DNA of 64,000 nucleotides from Stieleria magnilauensis (GCA_007753675.1 CP036432.1:1090394-1154393), one strand, 5' to 3'; positions 8,740 through 17,906 are shown, numbered from the stretch's first letter. Translations and numbers: made by a program. The notes: generated by a model not told the origin, from the letters alone.

Positions 8740-10152
8740 TTACTGAAGCAGTGACAGAACCGATTGCGACGTTTGGTTGGCACTGGAGAGCACCGAAGTT
8801 CCTGCTTGCACCAAGATTTGATTGTTGGTGAATTTGGAGATTTCTTCGGCGAAGTCCGTGTCACGAATGACCGATTCGGCGTTGACGGTGTTTTCCAGAG
8901 TCGATCGCATGTTGTTGGCGATCGATTCGAGCGTGTTGGACTGGAACGCACCCAGTTCGCCTCGCATGTTCGACAGCTCGTCGATCGATGCGTCGATCAC
9001 CTTCAACGCGTCTTGAGCGTTGTCGAAGGAGGTGACGTCGATTTCGTTCAAGCTGTTGAACTTCGATCCGGTCACTGCAACGCCCATGGCGTCGGCGTTG
9101 ACCGATTGGATCGAGATTTGAGCGGTCTGGTTTTGGTTGGCACCGATTTGGAAGACCAGGGCGTTGTTCTGGATCGAAACGTTGCCCTGAGCACCGGTTT
9201 CGGTCAGAACGGCGTTGGTGGCCAATTCGCCGATGCGGACGACCGTGCCTTTGGACGAACCGGAAACGCTGGTCAGGGTGTTGCCCTTACCGGAAGCGGC
9301 AACGCCGTCGATGGTACCGGCGATGTTGGCACCTTGGTCGGTATCGAGGGTCGTACCGAAACCGGACGACGTACCCGCAGCAGCGGTATCGGAAACGACT
9401 TCGATTTCTGCTTCGGAGCCGAATTCGATCGATCGCAGACGGGTTCCGCCGGAGATGTCTTCGGCGACGACGCCGGTTTGGTCGGTGAATTCGTTGATTC
9501 GAGCGACCACGCCGGCTCGGCTCAGGCCCGAGTTCAGGGTGATGCTGACGCCGTTGACCGAAAGGACTTCGTCGGCGGCCAGGTTGCCGGTTTGCGAGGT
9601 CCCTGCGGTGATGTTGGCTCGTTCACCTTGGCCGGTGATGGCGACGGCGTAGGTTCCGTCGCTGGTGTTGCTTCCGCCCTTGAGGAACGTGACATCGGTG
9701 TCGGAAGTGGTACCGGTGACACCGGCGGTTCCGTCGAGCAACGTTTTCTCGCCGAACTGGGTGTTGGCGGCGATCCGGTTGATCGTGTCCAAGGCGTTGT
9801 CGATTTCCGCCTGGTTGGCGGCGAAGGCGTCGGCGTCGTTGACGCCAGAGTTTGCCGAATCGAGTGCCAGCGAACGGACCTTGATCAGGATGCTGTTGAT
9901 CTCGTTCAGAGCGCCTTCAGCGGTTTGGACGACGGCGACAGCCTTTTCGGTGTTGTCGATGGCGGTTCGAAGACCGGCGATTTGAGCACGTTGTTTCTCC
10001 GAAATCACGAGAGCAGCAGGACCGTCTGCACCCCGGTTGACTTTGAAACCCGTCGACAGTCGTTCGATCGACTTGTTCAACGCGTTCGAAGATCGGTTCA
10101 AATTGTTGCGGGCATTCAGAGCGCCGACGTTGTTGGTTATTGTTAAGCTCAT
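8740..10152 (-). CDS. fliC: flagellin (filament subunit)
   Basis: A 470-residue flagellin with both conserved ends. The N-terminal D0/D1 region contains 'NNVGALNARNNLNRS', 'IERLSTGFKVNRGADGPA' and 'IDNTEKAVAVVQTAEGALNE'. The C-terminal D1/D0 region contains 'ARSTLENTVNAES'-like helices ending in 'VLSSANQTSQSVLSLLQ'. The middle (about 150-370) is variable and Thr/Ser/Gly-rich. The ATG has an AAGAGA ribosome site. The protein is exported through the flagellar apparatus with FliS and polymerises under the FliD cap. flgM lies 95 bases upstream on the same strand. No cysteine or unusual insert is visible. Confidence 0.97.
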   Translation of the reverse strand: MSLTITNNVGALNARNNLNRSSNALNKSIERLSTGFKVNRGADGPAALVISEKQRAQIAGLRTAIDNTEKAVAVVQTAEGALNEINSILIKVRSLALDSANSGVNDADAFAANQAEIDNALDTINRIAANTQFGEKTLLDGTAGVTGTTSDTDVTFLKGGSNTSDGTYAVAITGQGERANITAGTSQTGNLAADEVLSVNGVSITLNSGLSRAGVVARINEFTDQTGVVAEDISGGTRLRSIEFGSEAEIEVVSDTAAAGTSSGFGTTLDTDQGANIAGTIDGVAASGKGNTLTSVSGSSKGTVVRIGELATNAVLTETGAQGNVSIQNNALVFQIGANQNQTAQISIQSVNADAMGVAVTGSKFNSLNEIDVTSFDNAQDALKVIDASIDELSNMRGELGAFQSNTLESIANNMRSTLENTVNAESVIRDTDFAEEISKFTNNQILVQAGTSVLSSANQTSQSVLSLLQ

Positions 10153-10247
10153 TTCTCTTGCTAACTCTGGATTAGGGATTCAAAGAAACGTCCGTGACAA
10201 TGAGTGCATCCGTGGCTCTTGCGTGTGAAGGAGGACCCCCCGCAAGA

Positions 10248-10541
10248 TTACAAGTCGAGAATTGACCTGGCCGTATCGACCGCAGCCTCTTTGGTCAGGT
10301 ATTCGCCGCTTTGTATTTTCAGTTTGACTGCTTCCACCACGGACTCTCGCACATCAGCTGACTGCTTGAGGACCTGTGATAAATCGCGGATCGAATCAAG
10401 TTGAATCGGGGTCGAGGGCGCCGAAGACTGAGCCGCCGAAGCCTGGGTCGGCGATGACGTCTCACTCTGCTGTGCCGTCGACTGGGAATCGAGCCGCTTG
10501 TATTGAGCGGGCTGCGAATTTCCAATTGGGTTGATTCTCAT
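10248..10541 (-). CDS. flgM: anti-sigma-28 factor FlgM
   Basis: A 97-residue protein of typical FlgM size. The N-terminus is Ser/Gln/Thr-rich and disordered (MRINPIGNSQPAQYKRLDSQ). The C-terminus carries the FlgM helices ('DSADVRESVVEAVKLKIQSG'-like, then 'YLTKEAAVDTARSILDL'), including the IQ/KIQSGEY signature. FlgM holds sigma-28 inactive until it is exported through the finished hook. The start is fixed by a good ribosome site (GGAGAGAG). A longer frame upstream encodes no family sequence. It lies directly before flagellin, so both may share a transcript. Confidence 0.9.
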   Translation of the reverse strand: MRINPIGNSQPAQYKRLDSQSTAQQSETSSPTQASAAQSSAPSTPIQLDSIRDLSQVLKQSADVRESVVEAVKLKIQSGEYLTKEAAVDTARSILDL

Positions 10542-10719
10542 TTTTCTCTCTCCGCAATGGGTGACTGAAATGGGTTGTCGAGAGGCCGGTGGCGAACTTG
10601 CGTATAAATTCTTCAAGCCGCAAAGCTTTTTTAGTCGATACAGTCGTAGCGAATGAAGGGACAATAGCGCATGTCCGGAATGCGCCAAATCCATCGCTTT
10701 TCCAAGCCCCATCCGATTG

Positions 10720-13014
10720 ATGCGGGCGACGTCTCATGCAGGATGCAACACGGTGTTTCGAGCGGAAGTCTTGTGGATTTCAGTGTTTCTGGCGATCGGT
10801 GCGGTCGGCGGGCTGGTCTACAATTGGCCCTCGGAGCCGGAGGTGGACGTCGAGTCGCCGGTTGTCGTTGAGCCGTCCCCGGCCGTCGAGGTTGCCGCCG
10901 ACTCCGCTGCCGAACCGGCCGCGAGCGAAGAATCGGGAGCTGTGAAACCTGCATTGGGGGTGAACCCTCAGGCAGCGCTGGCGGATCCCGATGCGGTCTC
11001 GGGGATCTGGAATGACTCCGGTCCGTCGTCGCAGCGTAGCCAGCCGATCGACTTCGGCGTGCTCGAGTTGGGCGATCGCCTATTGCTCGGCGGGAATTCG
11101 ATCGGTGCCGTCAAGCACTACAGCAAGCTCTGGCAGCAAGCCAATCTGCCGGTCGACTGTGCCGTTCTGATCCGGCTGGGTTTGGCGTCGGAGTTGGCGG
11201 GATTGCATCAGCAAGCCGAAAAGCATTACCACAGTGCCATCCGTGTTGCGAAGAAGGGCTCGGCACAGCAATTGGTCAGTCTGTTGGGGTTGGCCCGGCT
11301 TTGGGAACGCGAAGGTCAGTTGGGTGAAGCGATCTCGCTGTTGGGTGAGTTGTTTCTGGTCTACTCGCATGAGGGCTACCCGGTGATCATTCGGGAGTCG
11401 ATTCATCAGCAATTGGCCGACTGCCTGCAGCGGCGACTGCTCGCCAGTCAAGTCGTTATCGAGGCGCTGCGAAAAGAGCCGATGGAGTACCATTGGTCCC
11501 CGGTGATGGTGGAGCCGATTCTTGAGCTGGCTGATTTCAAGTCGCCGACCGACCCGCCGGCAAATCCTGCGTCAGGGTTGAAGCTGCTGCAGGACTATGA
11601 CGGTGGCGTCTCGCTGATGCTGGTGCAGGCTCATATGGAAGGCATCTCGGTGTTGGAGCTGATTTCAGAGTTGCAGCGACTGTCTGGGTTGCAGGTCATT
11701 GTGACCGAGCAGGCCAAGTCGTCGCTGGTCGGGCGTCTGGCGGATGTTGATTCGCCCGTGATGCCCGTCTCGATGTTGTTGGATCACGTGCTGGAGCCGA
11801 TGGCGTTGGCTTGGAGTCAATCCGAAGGCGTGTTGACGATCATGGCACGCGATGAGTTGACGTCCAAGGATCTGGCTTCGTTCGACTTAGCCCGTGCGCA
11901 GCGAATCTTGCGGCAGGTTCAGTTAAGCCTCAACAAGGAGGAAGGGCTGGGGCATGCCAGCGGTGTCGAGCGTACCGCCGCGGCGATCATGAACGAGGGC
12001 AACAACGCTCGTCTGTCTGGCGGCTGGGATGTTGCGGTGGAAAAATACCGTTCGGCCCGAGATGTTGGTCCGGCTGATGAACTCAGTGCCAAGCTGTATT
12101 TCAACGAGGCATCGCTCTCGCTTGTTCGTGGCGAGAAACTTAACGCCTTGCATTCGAGTTACATGGCGCTCGATCAAACCTTGTCGGCGGAGCTTCAGGC
12201 TCAGGTCTATTCAATGATCGCGGACTTGGAGTTGGAATTTGGTCAGTTGGAGAAATCGATCACGGCGGCGTCACGTGGATTGCGGCGGGCCGACGACCCG
12301 GCAGTGTTCGCACGAGCCGCGATGACGCTTGCGAAGGCGTATTTGTTGACGGGAGATCCGTATTCTGCGAATGCCGTGCTGTTTGAAGCGTCGCCTAGCT
12401 TGAGCGGCGGGGCATTGGAGCGGCTGGCGAGTGTGTTTTCCTCGTTCGCGAGGTTTCAGCATGTCGGGCCAACGCTCGGGTTGCAGGATGAAGGGCAACG
12501 CGTGGTGTTGGCCCTGGCGGCGCTGCAGCCGGACGATGTCGTTTCGTATGCTGATGCGTTGGTCGTTTCCAAGGCCTATTCGGCGGTCGGTTTGCGATCC
12601 AATGCCATCGATCGCTTGAACGAGGCATTGGACATCGCCCCGGCTGGTTATTGGAACGAGCGGATTCGGTTGCAACTTGCAGAGATGTACTATGCTTCGC
12701 AGGCGTTAGACAAAGCGAACGAGACGATTGAGTCGTTCGGGACGGTTTCTGCAACGCTGTTGCCCAGGGTGTTGTACCTGCACGCGTCGATTCAATTGGA
12801 ATTAGGGAATCTGGAGCAAAGTGAAGCGATCTGTCGGCGTCTGTTGAGCATGGACATCGATCAGGAGATTCAGTCCAGTGCGCTGGAAAAGCTCGGTCAA
12901 ACGCTGCAGCGATCGGGTGACCACTACGCTGCCGCCTTGTGCTTTGCGGGGCTGTTGCCCAAGTCCGAAGGGGCGGCGTCAGAGGCTGGCGGTGAAACGG
13001 CGGTGTCGCCATGA
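10720..13014 (+). CDS. membrane-anchored TPR protein with an STN-like domain
   Basis: A 764-residue protein. A membrane helix near the N-terminus (about 14-36, 'VLWISVFLAIGAVGGLVYNW') is followed by a Pro/Glu/Val/Ala linker. TPR-like helical pairs (about 105-240) come next. Residues about 296-380 ('LMLVQAHMEGISVLELISEL ... LLDHVLEPMALAW ... GVLTIMARDE') resemble the STN domain found at the start of secretins and TonB receptors. More TPR pairs fill about 390-750. It therefore looks like a periplasmic scaffold. It is divergent from flgM, and its stop overlaps the next gene by four bases (ATGA). A flagellar role is inferred from position only. TTG at 10717 is an alternative start. Confidence 0.75.
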   Translation: MRATSHAGCNTVFRAEVLWISVFLAIGAVGGLVYNWPSEPEVDVESPVVVEPSPAVEVAADSAAEPAASEESGAVKPALGVNPQAALADPDAVSGIWNDSGPSSQRSQPIDFGVLELGDRLLLGGNSIGAVKHYSKLWQQANLPVDCAVLIRLGLASELAGLHQQAEKHYHSAIRVAKKGSAQQLVSLLGLARLWEREGQLGEAISLLGELFLVYSHEGYPVIIRESIHQQLADCLQRRLLASQVVIEALRKEPMEYHWSPVMVEPILELADFKSPTDPPANPASGLKLLQDYDGGVSLMLVQAHMEGISVLELISELQRLSGLQVIVTEQAKSSLVGRLADVDSPVMPVSMLLDHVLEPMALAWSQSEGVLTIMARDELTSKDLASFDLARAQRILRQVQLSLNKEEGLGHASGVERTAAAIMNEGNNARLSGGWDVAVEKYRSARDVGPADELSAKLYFNEASLSLVRGEKLNALHSSYMALDQTLSAELQAQVYSMIADLELEFGQLEKSITAASRGLRRADDPAVFARAAMTLAKAYLLTGDPYSANAVLFEASPSLSGGALERLASVFSSFARFQHVGPTLGLQDEGQRVVLALAALQPDDVVSYADALVVSKAYSAVGLRSNAIDRLNEALDIAPAGYWNERIRLQLAEMYYASQALDKANETIESFGTVSATLLPRVLYLHASIQLELGNLEQSEAICRRLLSMDIDQEIQSSALEKLGQTLQRSGDHYAAALCFAGLLPKSEGAASEAGGETAVSP

Positions 13015-14054
13015 AAGTTCGAACACAACCCTCAGAAGGCTGCGTCACGTTGATTGCAAGAGTATTCGGTAAGCGTCTGTTGGTGTTTCCGCTGGTCGCG
13101 TTGTGGGGGCTGGCGGGGCCGGTGTGTGGTCAAGCGACCGAACGGGACGCGCCGTCGCTGCGTTCGATGATGACCGGTAATTCTGCAAGTAACCAAAACG
13201 TGCAAGATCGTCTCGATGCCCTGATCAAGACCACGCAGGAGGCCCGGTTGGAACGTCAATCGGCAGGCGATCCAGCGTCCCAGCCAGAGACGCAGCCGGC
13301 GTCCCAATCGGGGCGGCCGAGTGCTTGGGTTCCTGGCGGCGGCTCTGTCGATGGTGACGGGGCGGCCGATGGCACGGAGGCTGGGTCATCGGCGGGGCGG
13401 TCAACCAGAAGTCTGTCTGAGATTCGCGAACGCATTCGGATTCTTCAGCGGCTTCGTCGTGACCGAATGATGGCCGCGCCGACCGGGCAAGCGTCCGGGA
13501 TCCCTGGGGGGACCGCAGCGCCCACGCTGTCCGTGCCCAGCGGCGACGTGATTCAAGCGGATCCGGTTGGTCGTCCCGGGGCGGCAGCAGACTCTGGCTC
13601 GGCGCTGTCGTCCATCGACGACAGCTTGAACAATGCGGCTCCGGTAAGCGATGCCGCTGAAGAACCTGCGCCCGAAGCCGACAGGCCCGCTGAGCGGATT
13701 CTGCCCAATCCGGTCAATGCCATGGCGCTCGGCGAAAGCCTCTACCGTACCGGAAATTATGAATCGGCACTCAAGGCGTTTCGCTCTGTATCGGTCGATG
13801 CGCTTTCCCAGTCCGACCGCACCTGGCTGGATCTGCTGATCGCGCTGTGCCAACGTAAACTCGGCGAATTTGAGAAAGCTCAGGGAACGCTGCGGGAGAT
13901 CGCCAATGAAGAATCGACGGATTATCCCGTCAAAGCAGCCAAGTGGTGGCTTAAGTATGCAGAGGCTGCGGATGGAACACAGGTGAAATTCAATCGCGTG
14001 TCAACAGAATTCGATGCCCTCCTGGAAAGGTCAGAAACCTATGTTAGCCCATGA
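13011..14054 (+). CDS. exported TPR-like protein of the flagellar locus
   Basis: A 347-residue protein with a long signal peptide (about residues 20-40, 'KRLLVFPLVALWGLAGPVCG', cut after a Gln/Ala context). A disordered Pro/Ser/Gly/Ala-rich middle (about 80-215) includes a short basic helix ('IRERIRILQRLRRDRMM'). The C-terminus has TPR-like helices (about 232-340, 'ALGESLYRTGNYESALKAFR'). Its start overlaps the stop of the preceding TPR gene and its end overlaps the next gene by 14 bases, so the three are translationally coupled. Function unknown; a periplasmic helper for the flagellum is plausible. Confidence 0.7.
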   Translation: MKVRTQPSEGCVTLIARVFGKRLLVFPLVALWGLAGPVCGQATERDAPSLRSMMTGNSASNQNVQDRLDALIKTTQEARLERQSAGDPASQPETQPASQSGRPSAWVPGGGSVDGDGAADGTEAGSSAGRSTRSLSEIRERIRILQRLRRDRMMAAPTGQASGIPGGTAAPTLSVPSGDVIQADPVGRPGAAADSGSALSSIDDSLNNAAPVSDAAEEPAPEADRPAERILPNPVNAMALGESLYRTGNYESALKAFRSVSVDALSQSDRTWLDLLIALCQRKLGEFEKAQGTLREIANEESTDYPVKAAKWWLKYAEAADGTQVKFNRVSTEFDALLERSETYVSP

Positions 14055-14427
14055 AGAACAGACGCTGATCGACTACACCATCAAGCTCAAGCAGCAGTAC
14101 CAGTCTCTCAGTGAGATCGTCGATGCGATTGAACGCGAGCCCGGACGTGGTGTCGAGGCGATCAACGAGCAGATGAAGCAAATCAAGCAGACCGAGGATC
14201 TGCTGCGACCGCTCCGCGAGCGTTATCAAGAGGAACATGAGCACGCCAGCGGGCAGATCAAGGCCTTGACGGACGAGACCATCGACGTGGTCAAATCGTT
14301 GATGCCGAAATTGGCCGGCCTGGAGAAAGCGTCGGTCGACTCACTGCGACGGCTGTTTCCAAAAATTCAAGGAAGTGTACGCGCGGTGCAAATGCAAAAC
14401 GCCTATCGGGGGAACCATCACGCCTGA
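14041..14427 (+). CDS. helical protein, possible FlgN-type export chaperone
   Basis: A 128-residue, almost entirely helical and charged protein ('LIDYTIKLKQQYQSLSEIV', 'INEQMKQIKQTEDLLRPLRE', 'LAGLEKASVDSLRRLFPKI'), ending in a short 'MQNAYRGNHHA' tail. FlgN, the chaperone for hook-filament junction proteins, has this size and a long helical hairpin with a short C-terminal tail. No hallmark residue settles it, so the name is not assigned. It overlaps the end of the upstream gene by 14 bases and is 36 bases before the sigma-54 activator, so it belongs to the flagellar transcript. Confidence 0.6.
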   Translation: MLAHEEQTLIDYTIKLKQQYQSLSEIVDAIEREPGRGVEAINEQMKQIKQTEDLLRPLRERYQEEHEHASGQIKALTDETIDVVKSLMPKLAGLEKASVDSLRRLFPKIQGSVRAVQMQNAYRGNHHA

Positions 14428-14463
14428 CGCGACCTTCGGGATTCGCATCCGTGCGTCTTTAGG

Positions 14464-15501
14464 ATGATTATCACTCAATCACCAAAAATCAAACAGCTGA
14501 TCAAGTTTGCTCAGCGAGCGGGGCGTTCGAGTGCCCCGGTGTTGCTGACCGGTGAAAGCGGTACCGGCAAGGAGCTGTTTGCCGAACTGATCCATCAATC
14601 CAGTCCCAGGTCGTCCAAGGCCATGGTGACGGTCAACTGCGCCGCGCTTCCAGAGAATCTGCTCGAAAGCGAACTCTTTGGGCATGAGAAGGGCGCTTTC
14701 TCCGGCGCCGTCGCGGCGCGGCAAGGACGGTTCGAGTTGGCCAACGACGGCACACTGATGCTCGATGAAGTCAGCGAAATTCCGATCGCGTCTCAGGCGA
14801 AATTGCTGCGTGTTTTGGAATCGAAGCGATTCGAACGCGTCGGCAATAGCACGCCGATTGACCACGATGTACGAATCGTCGCGGCATCCAACAGAGACCT
14901 TCAACACGAAATCGACGAAGGCAATTTTCGGCTGGACCTGTTCCACCGAATCAATGTGATTGAAATTGTGATTCCGCCACTGCGTGAGAGGATCGGTGAC
15001 ATTCCGCCGTTGGCGATGCATTTCATCGGGCAATTCAAACACGAGGGCGAAGTCGAAATCGAAGGTTTGGATGCGCCTGCGATGAAGGCGCTGGCCCGTC
15101 ATGATTGGCCGGGAAATGTTCGCGAGCTACGCAATGTGATTCACCGGGCTTGCGTGTTGTCGGACGGTCCGAGAATCAGCGTCGAGCATCTGGGGCTGCC
15201 CGAGACCGCTGAGTCCGTGGACCGGCGGAGCGGCCACAGCGCTCACGCCGGCGTCGCAGACCGTACAGCAGACCGCGAATCGGACCGTGCAGCAGATGGC
15301 GAGGATCAACCGGAGCCGCTGCCGGAGCGTTGGCTGCATACGCATTTGGAAGAGGTCGAACGGCAGATCATTACCGCTGCGATTGATCGCTTCGGCAATC
15401 GGCGTTTGGTTGCGGAAAAATTGGGAGTCTCGCCGCGAACGCTGACCAATAAAATCAAGCGATACCGCGAAAGTCCGGGCGAGGGTCGCAAGGCAGCCTG
15501 A
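14464..15501 (+). CDS. sigma-54 activator (AAA+ and Fis-type HTH) without receiver domain
   Basis: A 345-residue enhancer-binding protein. It starts directly with the AAA+ domain: Walker A GESGTGKE (about 30-37), the L1 loop GAFSGA (about 79), Walker B LMLDEVSE (about 98-106), sensor region 'VRIVAASNRDL' and 'LDLFHRINVIEIVIPPLRER'. A Ser/Arg/Asp-rich linker (about 245-285) leads to a Fis-like helix-turn-helix ('RRLVAEKLGVSPRTLTNKIK'). There is no receiver or sensor domain, so control must come from another protein or from expression level. The loop has Ser in place of the usual Thr of GAFTGA. It resembles the FlgR/FleQ-type regulators that switch on hook and basal-body genes, and sits before fliK-flgD-flgE. 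Confidence 0.9.
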   Translation: MIITQSPKIKQLIKFAQRAGRSSAPVLLTGESGTGKELFAELIHQSSPRSSKAMVTVNCAALPENLLESELFGHEKGAFSGAVAARQGRFELANDGTLMLDEVSEIPIASQAKLLRVLESKRFERVGNSTPIDHDVRIVAASNRDLQHEIDEGNFRLDLFHRINVIEIVIPPLRERIGDIPPLAMHFIGQFKHEGEVEIEGLDAPAMKALARHDWPGNVRELRNVIHRACVLSDGPRISVEHLGLPETAESVDRRSGHSAHAGVADRTADRESDRAADGEDQPEPLPERWLHTHLEEVERQIITAAIDRFGNRRLVAEKLGVSPRTLTNKIKRYRESPGEGRKAA

Positions 15502-15845
15502 GTGCTCTGTCCAGATGAAGTTGCGGTTGCGTTTGTCGCGCGGAAAAGGGGTCAGGTACCAAAAACCAAATGGCCCATTGGGTGCTTCGCATTTTTGGTA
15601 CCCGACCCCTTTTCCGCGGCACCCTAAATCAAATAGCTGACGGAGCACTGAGGAAACAATTGCCTCTGGCGATGCAGGATTTTCCGCGCCGATGACTTGA
15701 GGAAATTTCAGAAATGACGGTTGATCATTCTGCGTAAATGACCCGCCGATAAGCAAGCTATTTTGAGCCTCTGATGAGTTTGGCACAGCGTTTGCCAAGT
15801 GTTCCGCTGACGTGTCTGCGGACTGAAACTCACTTCGAGGAAAAA
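15502..15845. other. gap between the activator gene and fliK
   Basis: About 344 bases without a gene. It contains a large palindrome (listed separately). The fliK promoter should lie after it; a conserved sigma-54 element was not obvious by eye. Confidence 0.5.
15541..15616. repeat. REP-like palindrome with GGGGTCAGGTACC core
   Basis: Two 25-base arms (15541-15565 and 15592-15616) are inverted copies with one mismatch. Each arm reads GGAAAAGGGGTCAGGTACC or its complement, followed by five A. A 26-base loop separates them. This GGGGTCAGGTACC type is known from repetitive extragenic palindromes mobilised by REP-associated tyrosine transposases. No such transposase is in the window. The T-rich arm could also stop transcription from the activator gene. 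Confidence 0.75.
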
Positions 15846-17906
15846 ATGGCAAACCTCATTTTCGATTTCCCTTGCACGACGTCTTGCTCCGATAAGCTGC
15901 CGTCGTCTCAATCGAAGGGCAAGTCGGCAGATGCAGCCGGAGCGGCTGAGTCGTTTGAGTCAGTTGTGAAGAAGCTTCTGGCAAGCGATGATCCCGACGC
16001 CCAAGCGGAGGCGTCAGCAGTTGCGACGGCCAATGCCGCGGCATCCACCACTGAATTTGTCGTCGCTCAGGCAACTGGCAGCGATGGCGAGACTTCAGAG
16101 CGGCCGGACACCGATTGGGAATCGGCAAGCTTGGTGGTCGACGCGATGCCGCAAGATGATGCAGGCGACGCGAGCGACGTCAGCACGCAAGGTGATGCGA
16201 TGGCGATCCCAGTCGATCCGTTGCTGTCGCCGCATTTCGGGCTGACCGATGGTTTGTCGTCCGTCCTTCGTGACGACGCGAATCATGGCGACGTCGATGC
16301 GGTCTCCACAGCAGATGCCGACGCTGCAATGGAAGCTGAGGTGATGGAAGCTGAGGTGTTGGAAGCTGACGCCGAGGGATTTGCCGATCTTGGGGCCGAG
16401 GGGCTGCTGGTCGACGGCACCGAACCGGTGAATGGTGCGGATGCTTCCGATGACGATGCTTCCGATACCGATACCGATGCTTCCGATGCCGAGCTTTCCT
16501 CGGACGCTCGAAGCGATGCAACGGTTTTCGACGCGGTCAGCAACGCGGACGTTCAGCCTGCGGAGACTCACGCTGCCGAAACCAAAACACCGCTGGACGA
16601 CCGCGGTAACGCAAACCAACGCGAACGTGCCGAGAAAGCCCATCTGCCCGATGAGTTCGCGTCATCGAAGGACGATCAGGCGAACTCGCAAGCAGGGGCT
16701 GTGCCGTCACAGGTTGATCGGGTTGGTAATGCAACGGCCGAGGCAGGAAATGGCGAGCGCCAGGACGACCGATGGGAGTCAGCAAAGCTCGCGGATGATG
16801 CAGCGGCGATCTTCGGGACTGCCGAGGGACTGCAAGTGCAAGCCGTTGTCGGAGCTGACTCGGTCGATGGAGTCGAGGGGCTGAGTGAATCCAGCGGACC
16901 GGTTTCCGGAGTCGCGACGCTGCAGCAAGCCGCCGAGTCACCTGGAGTCGCCGAATCACCCGAATCCGCCGAGTCAAATTCTCGGGTGGCAGATCGTTTC
17001 GACAGCGAAGTCACATCGAACGAACGAGACCGGGCGAACGATGTTGATGCGGCCGCCGACGACACCGTCACTGAACAGCTTGCCGGGCAAAATGCTCAAC
17101 CACAAATCGCATCGGGGTTGGCGTCCGACTCGGCCGGTGAAACCGCCCATGAAAATGCTCCCGCCATGGGAGCAATCCAACCGGTGTCGAAAGAGTCGGC
17201 CGACGACTCGGAATCGCTGGACAGTCAAGATGCCGGCGAGCTGTTTGTCGATTCAGAAGTGCTTGAGTCGGTGTCGATCGATACGCAAAGCCAAACCGAA
17301 CTTGATGGGCAACCGTCTTCTCGCGGTGATTCGTTTGACGCGATGGTTTCGGGTGAACCGATCGATGTGACCCCGGACCTGAGCGAACAGCCCTCGGTCG
17401 TGCCGATCGAGTCTCCGTTCAATGCGGCGGCCGAAATGGTTGTCGACCAGGAGATCCTGGAGACACTTTCGTTGGAAGAATTCATTTCGCAGTCACCGGC
17501 ATCACCGGAAGCGGTCAAAAAGTCGGCTGAAGTGATCAGCGATGCGATGCGATCGAGTCTGCAGCTTGAAGGACAGACCGTCCGTGTCGAAATTCATCCG
17601 GCCGAACTGGGAACATTGAAGATTCAGGTCACGCAGTCCGATCAAGCGATCGAAACACAGATCATCGCAACCGAATTCGTCACCAGCGAGTTATTGACCA
17701 GTCATCGCGACCAGTTGATGGAGGCCCTCTCGGATCTCGGATTCGAAACATCCGACATCAACATTTCATACGACGATCAATCGTCGACAGAATCGGATGG
17801 TCGTCAACCGACCGCCGAACATCGCTACCAATCAAAACCAGAAACAACGCAGACGCAGGGGAGCCGAGCATCGGTTTCCGGCGGCGGCGTCAACATCGTG
17901 GCATAA
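15846..17906 (+). CDS. fliK: flagellar hook-length control protein FliK
   Basis: A 686-residue protein. The C-terminal domain (about 565-660) carries the FliK signature 'VRVEIHPAELGTLKIQV' and 'LLTSHRDQLMEALSDLGFE', which is the substrate-switch domain that contacts FlhB. The long N-terminal part (about 25-560) is acidic, low-complexity and rich in Ala, Asp, Glu and Ser (for example 'ASDDDASDTDTDASDAELSS'), as expected for the secreted ruler, but longer than in E. coli (405 in total). The ATG follows a GAGGAAAA ribosome site. An in-frame ATG 24 codons upstream is less likely. flgD starts ten bases after the stop, so the two are coupled. Confidence 0.9.
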   Translation: MANLIFDFPCTTSCSDKLPSSQSKGKSADAAGAAESFESVVKKLLASDDPDAQAEASAVATANAAASTTEFVVAQATGSDGETSERPDTDWESASLVVDAMPQDDAGDASDVSTQGDAMAIPVDPLLSPHFGLTDGLSSVLRDDANHGDVDAVSTADADAAMEAEVMEAEVLEADAEGFADLGAEGLLVDGTEPVNGADASDDDASDTDTDASDAELSSDARSDATVFDAVSNADVQPAETHAAETKTPLDDRGNANQRERAEKAHLPDEFASSKDDQANSQAGAVPSQVDRVGNATAEAGNGERQDDRWESAKLADDAAAIFGTAEGLQVQAVVGADSVDGVEGLSESSGPVSGVATLQQAAESPGVAESPESAESNSRVADRFDSEVTSNERDRANDVDAAADDTVTEQLAGQNAQPQIASGLASDSAGETAHENAPAMGAIQPVSKESADDSESLDSQDAGELFVDSEVLESVSIDTQSQTELDGQPSSRGDSFDAMVSGEPIDVTPDLSEQPSVVPIESPFNAAAEMVVDQEILETLSLEEFISQSPASPEAVKKSAEVISDAMRSSLQLEGQTVRVEIHPAELGTLKIQVTQSDQAIETQIIATEFVTSELLTSHRDQLMEALSDLGFETSDINISYDDQSSTESDGRQPTAEHRYQSKPETTQTQGSRASVSGGGVNIVA

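Noticed and set aside
8764..10146. A 460-residue open frame on the strand opposite flagellin.
   Set aside because: It is a full shadow of flagellin on the opposite strand, Gly/Val/Asp-rich, with no family and no ribosome site.
10184..10199. A sigma-54-like promoter before flagellin (minus strand, TGTCACG-N4-TTTCT).
   Set aside because: Two bases of the normally invariant GG/GC pairs are changed, so I do not claim it.
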